From the NCBI RefSeq assembly GCF_001679925.1, contig NZ_LYUZ01000084.1, forward strand, positions 1 through 64,000: a DNA stretch of 64,000 nt. Reading direction: 5' to 3'. The notes under the pieces are model-generated. The model had not been told where the DNA came from. It saw only the letters and a program-made list of their open reading frames with translations, and did not search any database. Within the stretch, counting starts at the first letter, position 1. The number at the start of each line of letters is the position of its first letter. The stretch is from Leisingera sp. JC1 (GTDB taxonomy: Bacteria > Pseudomonadota > Alphaproteobacteria > Rhodobacterales > Rhodobacteraceae). This document shows positions 1-9,790 of the stretch, piece by piece. Position numbers and translations under genes: made by a program.

Positions 1-55
1 GGCCCAAGGGGCTCGAACGTGAAAAAGTGGCCAAAATTCAGAACATTTGTGAACG
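1..55 (+). repeat. Left terminal inverted repeat of the Tn3-family element
   Basis: Bases 1-55 match the reverse complement of 5914-5968 at 48 of 55 positions by eye. Mismatches are at offsets 13, 18, 19, 22, 30, 38 and 39. Both copies begin GGCCCAAGGGG. Classical Tn3 repeats are about 38 bp and begin GGGG, so this end is longer and carries seven extra outer bases. The repeat may also extend left of base 1. Confidence 0.85.
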
Positions 56-123
56 ATTTATGTTGCGCTAATCACGAAAACTCGTAGCCATTTGCTTTCA
101 TGCGGTATTTTGGAGTTGGGTAG

Positions 124-3012
124 ATGGATGCCAGCGCGGCACGCAAATGGAGCTTGTCCTTTCAGGATATGGATTTTCTATCGTCGCTGCCCCAGTCTGT
201 TTGCCTTGAGGTCGCACTACAGATTTGCAGCGTTCGCTGCGCAGGTAGATTTGTCGAAGACTGGACCAATGTCGACGACACTACAGTCGACTATGTCGCC
301 TCCCAACTCGACATGCAGGCTGTTCGCCCCCTTCGGTCCTTTTCTGACCGGACTGCCCGCCGCTATCGGCTGGAGATAGCCAAGCACCTTGGTCTTTCCC
401 GAACACAGGCGAACCATCGCGCTGAGCTCAAAATTTGGTTGCGTGATGTGATTTGCCCAAATGGTGGCTCAATAGGCGACATGCTTGACCAATGCTATCG
501 CTGGTTTCGGGAAAGATGCTTGCTCCCGCCAGCCGAAGGCATCCTGGCGCGTTCCATTCGAACCGCACGGATTGCATTTGTAGATGGTCTATTAGCTGGT
601 ATCGCGAAGGCGCTGTCACCAAATGCGTCAGAGGCTTTTGAGGTCGGCCTTACCGATCCGCGTGGCGGTCACGGGTTTCAGCGTTTGAAAGACGATGTTG
701 GCGCCGCAACGCTGGAAAGCGTGTTGGATGCTGCTGACCGGCTTGCCTTTATTCAAGGTCTCGACTTGCCGTTTGATATGATGTCCAGCGTTGATCCGTC
801 ATGGATCAAGATTCTGGTGCGCCGGGTTGAGGGAGAGACTGCCTCTGAGATGCGGCGGCATAAACGCGAAAAACGCCTTGGATTACTGGCTATCTATTTA
901 ATGTCGCGCAGAGCAAAGCTGATTGATGGACTGGTGGACTTGCTGATTGAAGTTGTGCACCGCATCGGGACGAAATCCCGGCGGAAGGTGATCGGCAAGA
1001 TTGCCGCTGACATCGAGAAAGTCCACGGAAAGGAACGGTTGTTGGTGGATATTGCCACCGCCTCGATGATGGCGCCGAACGGAAAGGTTTCGGATGTGAT
1101 CTTTCCTATCGCGGGGGCGGCCAAGTTAAAGGCCATCATAGACGAACATCGTGCCAAAGGCACATTGGATGTCCGGATTCAAACCGTGATGCGGGGATCG
1201 TACGCCAGCCATTATCGCCGGATGCTGCCCTCTCTTTTGTCGGTTCTGAAGTTCCGTTCTAACAATGAGACCTGGCGACCGATCCTGAACGCCCTGTCTC
1301 TGATCACCCGCCTGAATAAAGAGGGGCGGCGCTACGCTCCGTCATCCCTGGCCCCGGACGATTCAATCCCACGCAAGTGGCGGGGAACTGTGATTGATGA
1401 ACGGGGGCGTCTGAATGTCATTTCTTATGAACTCTGTGTTCTGGCCCAATTGAGGGACCGCATCCGGGCCAAGGAAATCTGGATTGAAGGTGCAGATCGT
1501 TTTCGCAATCCAGACGATGACCTGCCCAGAGATTTTCCCGAGAAACGGGGCGCCTACTATACTGGATTGAAGCTCACCCAAGACGCGCAGGAATTTTCCC
1601 GGTCTTTGCGAGAGCAGCTGGGGCATGAATTGTTCCAGTTAAATGCGACGTTGCGCGCCAACAACAAGGTTCGGTTGCGATGGTCCGGTGAGAACCGGAT
1701 CTGCATTACGCCCTTTGTTCCCGCTCCGGAACCCAAAGGGCTTCTCAGCCTGAAGTCGGAGATTGGCAAACGGTGGCCAATGACGGGACTACTGGATACG
1801 TTGAAAGAAACCGCGCTGGACACCGGCTTTCTTGATGCTTTTGAAACCTCGGCCAGCCGCGAAGCCCTGCCGCGTTGCCTCCGAGATCAGCGGCTTCTTC
1901 TTTGTCTATATGGCCTGGGTACAAATGCTGGCCTGAAGCGCATCGCCGCTGGAGTGCCGGGGATCAGTTATGACGAACTTAAGCACGTTCGCCGCCGTTA
2001 CATCGACCCAGCCTCTCTTCGAGCCGCGGCCGCTCGCGTAGCAAATTCTACTCTGGCCGTTCGAAACCCAGAAATATGGGGCGATGCGGGAACAGCCTGT
2101 GCGGCGGATTCTACCAAATTCGGAGCCTGGGACCGGAACCTGATGACTGAATGGCATGCCCGCTATGGTGGGCGCGGTGTCATGATTTACTGGCATGTCG
2201 AACGCCAGGCGACCTGTGTTTATTCTCAACTGAAGCGCTGCTCTTCATCCGAGGTGGCGGCAATGATTGAGGGTGTTCTGCGGCACTGCACCGACATGGA
2301 AATCCAACGCCAGTATGTGGACAGTCATGGTCAGAGCGCGATTGGATTTGCTTTCTGCCATCTGCTGGGATTTGATTTGGCTCCCCGCCTAAAAGCCATC
2401 GCGCGACAGAAACTGGCGTTACCAAATTCCGGGATGAGAGGGCAGTTGCCAAACCTTCTGCCGATCCTGTCCGGAACCATCGACTGGGCTGAAATCGAAC
2501 AGCAGTATGATGAGATGGTCAAATACGCTGCGGCCATGCAACATGGTACAGCAGAGCCGGAAGCGATCCTGCGCCGGTTTGCCCGCGCCGATGTGATGCA
2601 TCCAACCTACAAGGCGCTCGCTGAACTGGGCCGCGCTATCAAGACGATCTTCCTGTGTCGCTACCTACGATCTGAAGATTTTCGCCGGGAGATCCATGAC
2701 GGGTTGAATGTGGTCGAGAATTGGAACAGTGCCAATGGTTTCGTATTCTTCGGCAAAGGCGGCGAGATTTCCAGCAACCGGATTTCCGATCAGGAAATCT
2801 CCGCTCACGCCCTTCATCTGCTTCAGGCATCACTGGTCTATGTGAACACACGCATGGTGCAGTCGGTATTGGCCGGGCCCACTTGGGCGGATCATCTATC
2901 CGAGCGTGATTATCGCGGACTATCCCCGCTAATCTATTCCCACATCAATCCTTATGGCCGGTTCGATGTCGATCTGGGCAAGCGGATCGATTTTGAAGCG
3001 ATGGCCGCATGA
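124..3012 (+). CDS. tnpA: Tn3-family transposase
   Basis: A DDE transposase of 962 residues that cuts and joins the ends of the element during replicative transposition. Length and order match Tn3-family TnpA: an N-terminal DNA-binding region followed by the C-terminal DDE catalytic domain. Likely acidic residues are D662 (in [10 protein letters not shown]), D733 (in YVDSHGQS) and E891 (in [14 protein letters not shown]), followed by the family hallmark LVYVNTRM. The ATG at 124 has a GGAG-type ribosome site a few bases upstream and starts 68 bp inside the left repeat. The reading frame is intact, so the element may be active. The resolvase gene lies downstream on the same strand. Confidence 0.95.
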   Translation: MDASAARKWSLSFQDMDFLSSLPQSVCLEVALQICSVRCAGRFVEDWTNVDDTTVDYVASQLDMQAVRPLRSFSDRTARRYRLEIAKHLGLSRTQANHRAELKIWLRDVICPNGGSIGDMLDQCYRWFRERCLLPPAEGILARSIRTARIAFVDGLLAGIAKALSPNASEAFEVGLTDPRGGHGFQRLKDDVGAATLESVLDAADRLAFIQGLDLPFDMMSSVDPSWIKILVRRVEGETASEMRRHKREKRLGLLAIYLMSRRAKLIDGLVDLLIEVVHRIGTKSRRKVIGKIAADIEKVHGKERLLVDIATASMMAPNGKVSDVIFPIAGAAKLKAIIDEHRAKGTLDVRIQTVMRGSYASHYRRMLPSLLSVLKFRSNNETWRPILNALSLITRLNKEGRRYAPSSLAPDDSIPRKWRGTVIDERGRLNVISYELCVLAQLRDRIRAKEIWIEGADRFRNPDDDLPRDFPEKRGAYYTGLKLTQDAQEFSRSLREQLGHELFQLNATLRANNKVRLRWSGENRICITPFVPAPEPKGLLSLKSEIGKRWPMTGLLDTLKETALDTGFLDAFETSASREALPRCLRDQRLLLCLYGLGTNAGLKRIAAGVPGISYDELKHVRRRYIDPASLRAAAARVANSTLAVRNPEIWGDAGTACAADSTKFGAWDRNLMTEWHARYGGRGVMIYWHVERQATCVYSQLKRCSSSEVAAMIEGVLRHCTDMEIQRQYVDSHGQSAIGFAFCHLLGFDLAPRLKAIARQKLALPNSGMRGQLPNLLPILSGTIDWAEIEQQYDEMVKYAAAMQHGTAEPEAILRRFARADVMHPTYKALAELGRAIKTIFLCRYLRSEDFRREIHDGLNVVENWNSANGFVFFGKGGEISSNRISDQEISAHALHLLQASLVYVNTRMVQSVLAGPTWADHLSERDYRGLSPLIYSHINPYGRFDVDLGKRIDFEAMAA

Positions 3013-3142
3013 TTATGTCGTCACATATGGGTGCACCCATAGGAGACAAGCTGTTGTGACAGCTCAAAATGTCACAAATGAGTGGTCAACTGCATCTTGT
3101 TACAGTATCAGAGAGCAAGCCACCCTAATGTGACAGATTGCC
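3013..3142. promoter_or_regulatory. Putative res (resolution) site between tnpA and tnpR
   Basis: This 130-bp spacer carries several dyads of the kind bound by Tn3 resolvases: a perfect 16-bp palindrome TATGGGTGCACCCATA at 3026-3041, a TGTGACA-N8-TGTCACA inverted repeat at 3055-3076, and a further TGTGACAG at 3129-3136. It lies where Tn3-family elements keep res, directly upstream of tnpR. It probably also contains the tnpR promoter. The crossover point cannot be assigned from sequence alone. Confidence 0.6.
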
Positions 3143-3709
3143 ATGCCCAGGATCGGATACGCCCGCGTCAGCTCATCAAGCCAGGATCTCGATATCCAGA
3201 AAGCCAAACTAAAGGCAGCAGGTTGTCAGGTCATCCGCTCTGAAACAGCTTCCGGGGCGTCACGTGATGATCGTTCCGAGTTGGTAACGGTAATGGAGTT
3301 CCTGCGCGAAGGCGACGAGCTGGTCGTGCATCGTCTGGACCGCCTCGGCCGCTCCACCCGAGATGTGCTGAATTTGGTCCACGAGCTGGATGCCAAAGGC
3401 GCATCGCTCCGCGTGCTGGAACCTGAAGTCACCACCGGCGGGGATATGGGCCGCATGGTCATCACCGTCCTCGGCATGGTCGCTGACATGGAGCTCAAGT
3501 TCATCCGCGACCGACAGCGCACCGGGATCGAGGCGGCCAAGGAAAAGGGTGTTTACAAGGGGAGACGGAAATCCGTTGATGATGATGAAATTCGGCGACT
3601 GGCAAGTGAAGGCATTGCCAAAGCGCAGATCGCCCGAGATTTGGGGGTTTCAAGAATGACCGTCTACCGGGCACTCGCAGATCCCGAAACCGAAGCGGTC
3701 GTTGATTGA
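3143..3709 (+). CDS. tnpR: Serine resolvase of the Tn3-family element
   Basis: A 188-residue small serine recombinase that resolves cointegrates at res. The N-terminal catalytic domain begins IGYARVS with the nucleophile at Ser10. The expected RLDRLGRSTRD and GRMVITVLGMVADMEL segments follow, and the C-terminus has a helix-turn-helix (about residues 145-182, AKAQIARDLGVSRMTVYRAL). Length is normal for the family. It is transcribed in the same direction as tnpA, an arrangement seen in several Tn3 subgroups. Its last 60 bp overlap the 3' end of the convergent DMT gene. Confidence 0.93.
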   Translation: MPRIGYARVSSSSQDLDIQKAKLKAAGCQVIRSETASGASRDDRSELVTVMEFLREGDELVVHRLDRLGRSTRDVLNLVHELDAKGASLRVLEPEVTTGGDMGRMVITVLGMVADMELKFIRDRQRTGIEAAKEKGVYKGRRKSVDDDEIRRLASEGIAKAQIARDLGVSRMTVYRALADPETEAVVD

Positions 3710-4618
3710 AACTGCAGCGGATTCAACGAGAGAGCCCCCGTGCGATGCGCGGTACCGCTCATCCTGATTGCGCATGGCCAAAGCCGCTACGAGAACCAAT
3801 CCCGCCAGAGCAGACATCCAGGTAAACCGGTCATCGAAGAAAATGGCTCCGAGTATCGCGGCCATAAACAGCGAGATGAAATTTGCAAGTGAAACGAGCG
3901 TCGGGCCATGGTCGCGGGTCAGTTTCAAGTAGACAAGCAATGCAAGTCCCTCACTGGCACTGATTGTGCCGACGGCTGGTATGTTCGACGCTGCCAGGTG
4001 CCACTCAGAGATGATGCCGGAAGCCACTCCCCCTGCAATGGAGGCTATCGAAACGATAAGTGCCTGCGCATTGGCCACGTGCAATGCATCCACCTGTTTT
4101 GGCCACCGGGAGGCGACAAAAACCGTGTTTGCAGCGTAGAGAGTTGGAACCGCCAAAGCTGCAAGAAGGCATGGCCATGCAACTTTTCCAGTCGGGAGAT
4201 CCGCGGTATCCCATAAGACCAGAAGCGCGGCGCCAAACCCCAGAAGAACCGAGCAGACCCGCTTCATGTTCAGATGCTCCACGCCAAGAATAGCGGCGAG
4301 CATGGACGTGAGAACGGGCATCGTGGAAATGATAACGACAAAGGCGAACAATGGGAGCTGGGGCGCGACCACGATCTCTAGGATGAATGGCAGAACAAAG
4401 CCAAGGACGCCGCTGAATAGATAGAATGCGATGGCGTGTCGGCCGAGCGGCGGCCATCTGCGGCGCATGGCAGCTGCGGCTGAATAGATGATCGCTATTC
4501 CCAAGATCGATACCGGAGCGACCACATGAGGCGGAATACCCGACTGACCCGCTGATTTCATGGCTGCGAGGCGCAGGCTCCACAGCAACCCCAGAAGGAT
4601 TAACAGGCTATACTTCAT
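3650..4618 (-). CDS. EamA/DMT-family exporter (transposon cargo)
   Basis: A 322-residue integral membrane protein with about ten hydrophobic segments in two EamA-like halves, typical of drug/metabolite exporters of the RhaT/YdcZ type. Such proteins often export amino acids or small metabolites; the substrate here cannot be read from sequence. It is transcribed from the same strand as the downstream-facing LysE gene, with only 4 bp between them, so the two form an operon. The last 35 or so residues are hydrophilic and run antisense through the 3' end of tnpR. That tail probably arose when the native stop was lost on joining the transposon. Confidence 0.85.
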   Translation of the reverse strand: MKYSLLILLGLLWSLRLAAMKSAGQSGIPPHVVAPVSILGIAIIYSAAAAMRRRWPPLGRHAIAFYLFSGVLGFVLPFILEIVVAPQLPLFAFVVIISTMPVLTSMLAAILGVEHLNMKRVCSVLLGFGAALLVLWDTADLPTGKVAWPCLLAALAVPTLYAANTVFVASRWPKQVDALHVANAQALIVSIASIAGGVASGIISEWHLAASNIPAVGTISASEGLALLVYLKLTRDHGPTLVSLANFISLFMAAILGAIFFDDRFTWMSALAGLVLVAALAMRNQDERYRASHGGSLVESAAVSINDRFGFGICECPVDGHS

Positions 4619-4622
4619 GGAC

Positions 4623-5243
4623 CTACCTCATGCCGGTGAGAAGCTTGGCCGCAAAGCCCAGGAGAACGGCGCCCGAAATCTGCCGGAACCTGTCGTATCT
4701 CGCCTGGGTCATGAACCGGGTCCGCAGCACGTGCGCCAATGCGGAATAGGTGCTGAGAGACAGGATGGACAGACCGCAATAGGTCAGGATCAGAATGCCC
4801 GCCTGCGGCGCCAGACCGCGCTCCGGGTCCAATATCTGCGGGAACAGCGCCATATAGAAGAGCAGCGCCTTGGGGTTGGACGCGGCAAGCAGGAAGGCCT
4901 CGGAGAACAGCGCCTTGGCGCGCACAGGCGCTTCTATCTGTGCCGTCAGGGACAACCTTTCTTTTCTGAAGATCAGCTTGAGGCCAAGCCAGGCAAGATA
5001 GGTAACGCCCAACCAGCGAAAGAGTGACCACAAAAAGCCCGAGGCCATCACAAAGGACGCGATCCCTGCCGCGCAAATGGCCCCGCCAATGGCAAGGCCG
5101 AGGGCGTTGCCAAATATTGTTGGCAGGACACGTTTGCCGCCCAATTGCACGGCACGGCGCACCGTGTTCAGATTTGCCGGTCCCGGTGTCACGATATTCA
5201 CGGCCGATACGGTTGCGAACGATATCCAAAGCGCCCAGTTCAT
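4623..5243 (-). CDS. LysE/RhtB-family amino-acid exporter (transposon cargo)
   Basis: A 206-residue membrane protein with the LysE/RhtB signature near the N-terminus (VNIVTPGPANLNTVRRA) and about six hydrophobic helices, including the SNPKALLFYMALFPQ segment. Family members export lysine, homoserine, threonine or related amino acids from the cytoplasm. It is the first gene of a leftward pair with the DMT exporter and is divergent from an Lrp-type regulator at 5374. That is the usual arrangement for amino-acid-induced export controlled by Lrp/AsnC proteins. The substrate is not determined. Confidence 0.92.
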   Translation of the reverse strand: MNWALWISFATVSAVNIVTPGPANLNTVRRAVQLGGKRVLPTIFGNALGLAIGGAICAAGIASFVMASGFLWSLFRWLGVTYLAWLGLKLIFRKERLSLTAQIEAPVRAKALFSEAFLLAASNPKALLFYMALFPQILDPERGLAPQAGILILTYCGLSILSLSTYSALAHVLRTRFMTQARYDRFRQISGAVLLGFAAKLLTGMR

Positions 5244-5373
5244 GGTGCCTCCTGCCGATGAAGTCAGATTGCAGGAAATCTACCATTCAACCGGTCGCCC
5301 GTACTTTCAGCAAGAAAAGTCTCTCGCTAAATGGATCGTGCTTTATGAGGCTGTATGCGCTAGTTGGTTTTTT

Positions 5374-5817
5374 ATGAGAAGCCCATTGGACGATCTTGAC
5401 CGCTGCATTCTAACCGCTCTGGCGCGTGACGCGCGCGTCAGTTGGAAAGACCTCGCCACCGAGGCGGGGGTCTCGGCGCCAACCATCCGCGATCGCGTGA
5501 AACGGCTTCAGGACACAGGTGTAATTCAGGGCTTCGCGGTCGAGATTGCTCCAGCCGCGTTGGGTTTCTCACTCGAAGCCGTAGTGAGGTTTCGGCCGCT
5601 CCCCGGCAAGCGCCATGTGCTGGAAGCGCAAATTCAGGAGACCGACAGGATCGTACAATGCGACAAGGTTACTGGGGAGGATGGTTTCGTGGCTCGTATC
5701 TTGCTGAAAGAGATTGGCGAACTGGACCCGCTGCTGGAAACATTCAGCCGGATGGCGACGACAAATACATCTATCGTGAAATCCAGCCCGGTGAGAATGC
5801 GGCCGCCTCCATTTTAA
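5374..5817 (+). CDS. Lrp/AsnC-family transcriptional regulator (transposon cargo)
   Basis: A 147-residue regulator. The N-terminal AsnC-type winged helix (about residues 5-60, LDDLDRCILTALARDARVSW onward) is followed by an effector-binding RAM-type domain. I chose the ATG at 5374 because it gives the normal family length; upstream in-frame sequence reads back antisense through the LysE gene. It is divergent from lysE, so by analogy with known Lrp-exporter pairs it probably controls the export operon through the 5244-5373 spacer in response to an amino acid. Confidence 0.88.
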   Translation: MRSPLDDLDRCILTALARDARVSWKDLATEAGVSAPTIRDRVKRLQDTGVIQGFAVEIAPAALGFSLEAVVRFRPLPGKRHVLEAQIQETDRIVQCDKVTGEDGFVARILLKEIGELDPLLETFSRMATTNTSIVKSSPVRMRPPPF

Positions 5818-5913
5818 AGCCATTGCAGACACTGGCGCAGGCGCAGCGAATGCTCACATTGTCCCGCGTCTTTCCAGTTCAAGCAGTGCGCAGCGAATGG
5901 CGGGGGCTTCAAG

Positions 5914-5968
5914 CGTTCACAAATGTTCTAGATTTTGGTCACTTTTGCAGCTTCGGGCCCCTTGGGCC
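5914..5968 (-). repeat. Right terminal inverted repeat of the Tn3-family element
   Basis: The reverse complement begins GGCCCAAGGGGC and aligns with the left end over 55 bases. The outer base at 5968 is followed at once by in-frame rbbA coding sequence, which places the insertion junction. Confidence 0.85.
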
Positions 5969-7193
5969 GGATACGCTGGAACAGGCCTTTGTCTCCATTC
6001 TCAAGGCCGCCGACCCCCCTGCCCCGGTCTCCGCTCCCGAAACAGCCGTGCATACAGGCGCCGCTCCGGCCGGCGGCTCCCTCACCCGCGCGCTGGCCTA
6101 TGCCCGGCGCGAAACGGTCGAGGTCCTGCGCGACCGGGTGCGGCTTGCCTTTGCCTTCCTTGGCTCGGTGATCCTGATGCTGGTGTTCTGCTTTGGCATT
6201 TCGCTGGACATTGATGAGCTGGACTATGCCGCCCTCGACCTGTCGCAAAGCCCCGAAAGCCGCGCCTACCTCGCGGAGATATCCGGCTCCCGCTACTTCC
6301 GCCCCACCCCGCCCCTGTCCAGCGCTGCCGAAGGGCGCAGCCGGCTGGTCTCGGGCGAGGTCTCGCTGGTGATCGAACTCCCCCCCGGTTTCGGGCGCAA
6401 GCTGCGCGCCGGTGAACCGGCAGAGGTGCTGGCGATTGTCGATGGCGCGATCCCCTTCAAGGGCGAAACGGTGGAGGGCTACGCCGCCGGTCTGCATCAG
6501 ACATTCCTGACCGCACAGGCCGCCGCCCGTGGCACCCGCCAGCCCGAAATCGCCCGCATACAGCCGCGGTTCCGCTACAATCAGAGCTTTGAAAGCATTG
6601 CCGCGATGGCGCCGGCAATGCCCGCAATCCTGCTGATCATGCTGCCTGCGGTGCTGATGGCGGTCAGCGTCGCGCGGGAAAAGGAGCTGGGCTCAGTCAC
6701 CAATTTTTACGTCACCCCGACCACCCGGCTGGAGTTCCTGATCGGCAAGCAGATCCCCTATATCGCAATCGCCTATCTGAACTTCCTGCTGCTGACGGCA
6801 ATGACCATCGCGGTCTTCGGGGTGCCGCTCAAGGGCGACCCGCTGCCGCTGGCCCTGGGCGCGCTGCTCTATGTCTGGGCCGCCACGTCCTACGGGCTGC
6901 TGATCGCCACCATGACCTCCAGCCAGGTGGCGGCGACCTTTGCAACCACCATCGCCTCGGTGGTGCCGACGATCCAGTTCTCCGGCCTGCTGCAGCCGGT
7001 CTCGACACTGGAGGATGGCGCCCAGACCATCGGCGCGCTGTGGCCGTCGTCTTATTTCCTGCATCTGAACGTCGGCGCCTTCACCAAGGGGCTGGGCTGG
7101 GAGGCGCTGCTGCCCGACATCCTGGCGCGGGCCTGCTTCGGGCCGGCCCTCACCCTGCTGGCCGCACTCGCCCTGCGGGCGCAGGAGAAATAG
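5969..7193 (+). pseudogene. rbbA: 3' half of rbbA: C-terminal membrane part of an ABC-2 transporter fusion
   Basis: The reading frame begins at the transposon junction with PDTLEQAFVSILKA, which resembles the end of an ABC ATPase domain. An ABC-2 permease follows: a membrane segment near FLGSVILMLVFCFGI, a large extracytoplasmic loop, then a block of five or so C-terminal helices with the conserved ELGSVTNFYVTPTTR motif. RbbA/YhiH proteins carry two ATPase domains before this membrane part, and both are missing here. The frame runs open back into the transposon, so a fusion or an internal start could still yield the membrane part. The missing 5' portion is probably the gene that starts at 63697. 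The yhhJ gene follows with no gap. Confidence 0.85.
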
Positions 7194-8318
7194 ATGCGGC
7201 GGCTCTCCTGCATATTCTGGCTCGGCCTCAAAGAGATGATGAGCCTGCGCCGCGACTGGGTGATGATGGCGCTCCTGGCCTGGTCCTTCACCCTGGCGCC
7301 GGTGATGGAGGCGACCGGGGTCGCCACCTCGGTCAACAACGCCTCGATCGCCTTTGCGGATGAGGACAACTCCCCCCTGTCCCGCACCTTGGCCGCCGCC
7401 TTCTTCCCGCCCGAGTTCCAGCCGGTGGTGCAGATCGAACCGGGCACCGGTGCCGCCCGGATGGATGCGGGCGATTTCCTGTTCGTCGTCGCCGTGCCGC
7501 CCGGATTCGAAAAAGACCTGCGCGCCGCCCGCGTGCCGGAAATCCAGGTGCTGATCGACGCCACCGCAATGGAACAGGCGGGCATCGGCGCCAGCTACAT
7601 CACCAGCATCCTCAGCACCGAGATCCGCCGCTTTGCCATCGGCGCCGATCTGGCCCAGCCGCAGCCGCTGGACATCATTATCCGCAGCGCCTTCAACCCG
7701 AACCGCGACACCGTTCGCTTTGCCGGCATCAACGCGCTGATCGGCCAGATCATGTGGCTGACCACGATCCTCACCGGCGCCGCGATGATCCGCGAGCGCG
7801 AGCACGGCACCATTGAGCATCTTTTGGCGATGCCGCTGTCGCCCTTTGACATCGCGGTTGCCAAGATCTGGGCCAACGCCGCGGTGGTGCTGGCTGCGGC
7901 GGCCCTGTCGCTGGGTTTTGTCATGCAGGGGGTGCTGGACATCACCATCGCGGGATCCACGCTGCTGTTTCTCTGCGGCACGGCGCTGTTCCTGTTCACC
8001 GCAACCGCGCTGGGGGTATTCCTGGCAACCGTCGCGCGCTCGATGGCGCAGTTTGCGCTGCTGGTGATGCTTACCATCCTGCCGATGCTGATGCTGTCGG
8101 GCGGCGAAACCCCGGTGGAAAGCCAGCCCGCGTGGCTGCAGGCCGCCACCACCCTCCTGCCCTCGCGGCACTACATGGCCGCCAGCCAGGCCATCGTCTT
8201 CAAGGGCGCTGGGGCTGAGACCGTCTGGCCGGAATTCCTGTGGATGGCACTGCTGGGCGCGGCCCTGCTGGCAACCAGCCTGGTTCTGTTCCGCCGCTCA
8301 GTGGCGCAGGACGGCTAA
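7194..8318 (+). CDS. yhhJ: ABC-2 type permease, YhhJ-like
   Basis: A 374-residue ABC-2 permease with one N-terminal membrane helix, a roughly 150-residue extracytoplasmic domain and five C-terminal helices. Family motifs include AAMIREREHGTIEHLLAMPL and a late PTR-like ETPVESQPAWLQ loop. It begins directly after the rbbA stop codon. In E. coli the order yhiI-rbbA-yhhJ forms one transport unit, and here yhiI-like and rbbA-like genes sit at the other window edge. With rbbA split, this permease probably has no ATPase. Its stop overlaps the convergent usp gene by 4 bp. Confidence 0.9.
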   Translation: MRRLSCIFWLGLKEMMSLRRDWVMMALLAWSFTLAPVMEATGVATSVNNASIAFADEDNSPLSRTLAAAFFPPEFQPVVQIEPGTGAARMDAGDFLFVVAVPPGFEKDLRAARVPEIQVLIDATAMEQAGIGASYITSILSTEIRRFAIGADLAQPQPLDIIIRSAFNPNRDTVRFAGINALIGQIMWLTTILTGAAMIREREHGTIEHLLAMPLSPFDIAVAKIWANAAVVLAAAALSLGFVMQGVLDITIAGSTLLFLCGTALFLFTATALGVFLATVARSMAQFALLVMLTILPMLMLSGGETPVESQPAWLQAATTLLPSRHYMAASQAIVFKGAGAETVWPEFLWMALLGAALLATSLVLFRRSVAQDG

Positions 8319-8722
8319 CGGATCACAACCACGGTGCATTTGGCATGGCGCACGACCCGTGCCGCTGTCGAACCCAGGAAATAATCCTGCAGGCCCGGCC
8401 GGTGCGAGGCGATGACAATGCAGTCGGCGCCATGCGCGTCCGCGTAATCGGTGATCGTGCGCCCGGCGTGGCCGGTGACCAAGTCCGCCTCGACGTCCGT
8501 CACCCCGCCCAGATCCGCCTTCAGCTCTGCCAGCATCTCGGCGAGGGTGTTTTCCAGCAGACCCTTGGGCAGCTGCTGAACCACATAGCCGGGGATCTCA
8601 TCTGCTACGGTCAGCGCGGTGATCCTGGCATCGCTGTCCGCCAGCAGGCGGGCAGCCTCCAGCGACCGGGCCGTATCGGCACCGTGATCCGGGGCAATCG
8701 GAACCAGAACATGCTTGTACAT
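8315..8722 (-). CDS. Universal stress protein, single domain
   Basis: A 135-residue UspA-fold protein beginning MYKHVLVPI. The C-terminal nucleotide-binding loop reads IASHRPGLQDYFLGSTAARV, which keeps the G-x9-G-S/T pattern and suggests ATP binding. The ATG at 8722 has an AGGAGGA ribosome site upstream. The gene is divergent from a two-domain paralogue at 8904, and an FNR-like site lies between them. Usp proteins of this type typically accumulate under low oxygen or energy stress. Confidence 0.93.
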   Translation of the reverse strand: MYKHVLVPIAPDHGADTARSLEAARLLADSDARITALTVADEIPGYVVQQLPKGLLENTLAEMLAELKADLGGVTDVEADLVTGHAGRTITDYADAHGADCIVIASHRPGLQDYFLGSTAARVVRHAKCTVVVIR

Positions 8723-8808
8723 CGTATTCCTCCTCTGATGCGGCCCGAGTCTACGCCGGTTGGCGGCGGCCTGCCTTGACACAGGTTAGCCGCCCCAGCG
8801 GCAGCGGA

Positions 8809-8822
8809 TTGATCAGGATCAT
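8809..8822. promoter_or_regulatory. FNR/FnrL-like box between two usp genes
   Basis: The sequence TTGATCAGGATCAT matches the FNR/Anr/FnrL consensus TTGAT-N4-ATCAA at nine of ten specified bases. It sits between the divergent usp genes, 87 bp before the start at 8722 and 82 bp before the start at 8904. That position suits activation of either gene. It supports oxygen-responsive control of the cluster, but it was found by eye. Confidence 0.55.
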
Positions 8823-8903
8823 GGCAACCTCCCGCAAAACTGCTCTACTGGTGAACGCGGTGTGCATGCCCGCCTGCCGCGAACCAGCTGCCGGAGGCCT
8901 GCC

Positions 8904-9749
8904 ATGCAACGCCAAACCTCTCTCTTCGTGCTCGCCCCTGACACCAGCGATGAAACCGTCACCGCCGCTGCCGAGGCGGCGCAGAGCCACGACGCCTATC
9001 TCGCCTGCCTGCTTTTGGACAGCCTGCCCGCCAGGCCCTACTTCGTTTACAGTGCGACGGGCTTTGGCGCGGCGGCGATGCCTGCGGACTGGGTTGATCA
9101 TCTGCGGGACGCCCGGCAGGCGGCAGAAACCCGCGCCGCAGAGGTAAACGATCTCCTCACCCGCAACAGCTGCTCCGGCGACGTGCTATACGCAGTCTGT
9201 GCCGGCGCTGACATCCGGCAGCTTTGCGCCCAGCGTGCCAAGACCTGCGATACCGCACAGTTTGCCGATGGCCTCAGGGACCGCGAGGACGTGTTCCGCG
9301 AAGCCCTGCACGGCCTGCTGTTCCAGTCGCCGGTTCCGGTCATCGTGAACGGCTCGCCATTTGCCAGCTTCAGCCGTGTCTTTCTCGCCTGGGACAGCAG
9401 CCTTGCCGCCTCCCGCGCCGCCCATGCGGCCCTGCCCCGCTTGCGCCGCGCTGAGGAAGTGGTGATCGGCTGCTTTGAATCCAGCGCCTCAGACCAGCGC
9501 GACGGCGAGGACCCGGGCACCGATGCTGCCACCTGGCTCAGCCACCACGGCTGCAATGTCACTGTTTCGCAATTCCCCGGCGGCGGCCAGGACGTCGGCC
9601 ACGCAATCCTGCAGCGCGCCCGCGAGGCCGGGGCTGGTCTGGTGGTGATGGGCGCCTATGGCCATTCCCGCCTGCGCGAGGCAGTGTTTGGCGGCACCAC
9701 CCGCACGATGATAGACCAGACGGAACTGCCGGTCCTCTTTGCCCACTGA
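8904..9749 (+). CDS. Universal stress protein, tandem-domain
   Basis: A 281-residue protein with two Usp-like halves. The second half holds the ATP-binding pattern VMGAYGHSRLREAVFGGTTR; the first half is degenerate and lacks it. I chose the ATG at 8904 because a GGAGG lies just upstream; an ATG at 8862 in the same frame would add 14 residues. The gene is divergent from the single-domain usp and 41 bp before the FNT channel gene, with which it may be cotranscribed. Confidence 0.88.
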   Translation: MQRQTSLFVLAPDTSDETVTAAAEAAQSHDAYLACLLLDSLPARPYFVYSATGFGAAAMPADWVDHLRDARQAAETRAAEVNDLLTRNSCSGDVLYAVCAGADIRQLCAQRAKTCDTAQFADGLRDREDVFREALHGLLFQSPVPVIVNGSPFASFSRVFLAWDSSLAASRAAHAALPRLRRAEEVVIGCFESSASDQRDGEDPGTDAATWLSHHGCNVTVSQFPGGGQDVGHAILQRAREAGAGLVVMGAYGHSRLREAVFGGTTRTMIDQTELPVLFAH

Positions 9750-9790
9750 TACCCGCTGCCCCCTTAGCCCATGAACTCAGGAGCCGCCTA

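Larger units (their letters stand above)
1..5968. mobile_element. Tn3-family transposon with amino-acid-exporter cargo
   Basis: The element is bounded by 55-bp imperfect inverted repeats at 1-55 and 5914-5968. It contains a Tn3-type transposase, a serine resolvase, a res-like spacer and three passenger genes: a DMT exporter, a LysE exporter and an Lrp-type regulator. The base composition is visibly less GC-rich than the rest of the window, which fits recent acquisition. The right end abuts, in mid-gene, the 3' half of an rbbA-type ABC transporter gene whose 5' part begins at 63697, so insertion probably split that gene. Tn3 elements normally duplicate 5 bp of target. The bases after the right end (5969-5973) are GGATA; the matching left copy lies outside the window. 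Confidence 0.9.
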
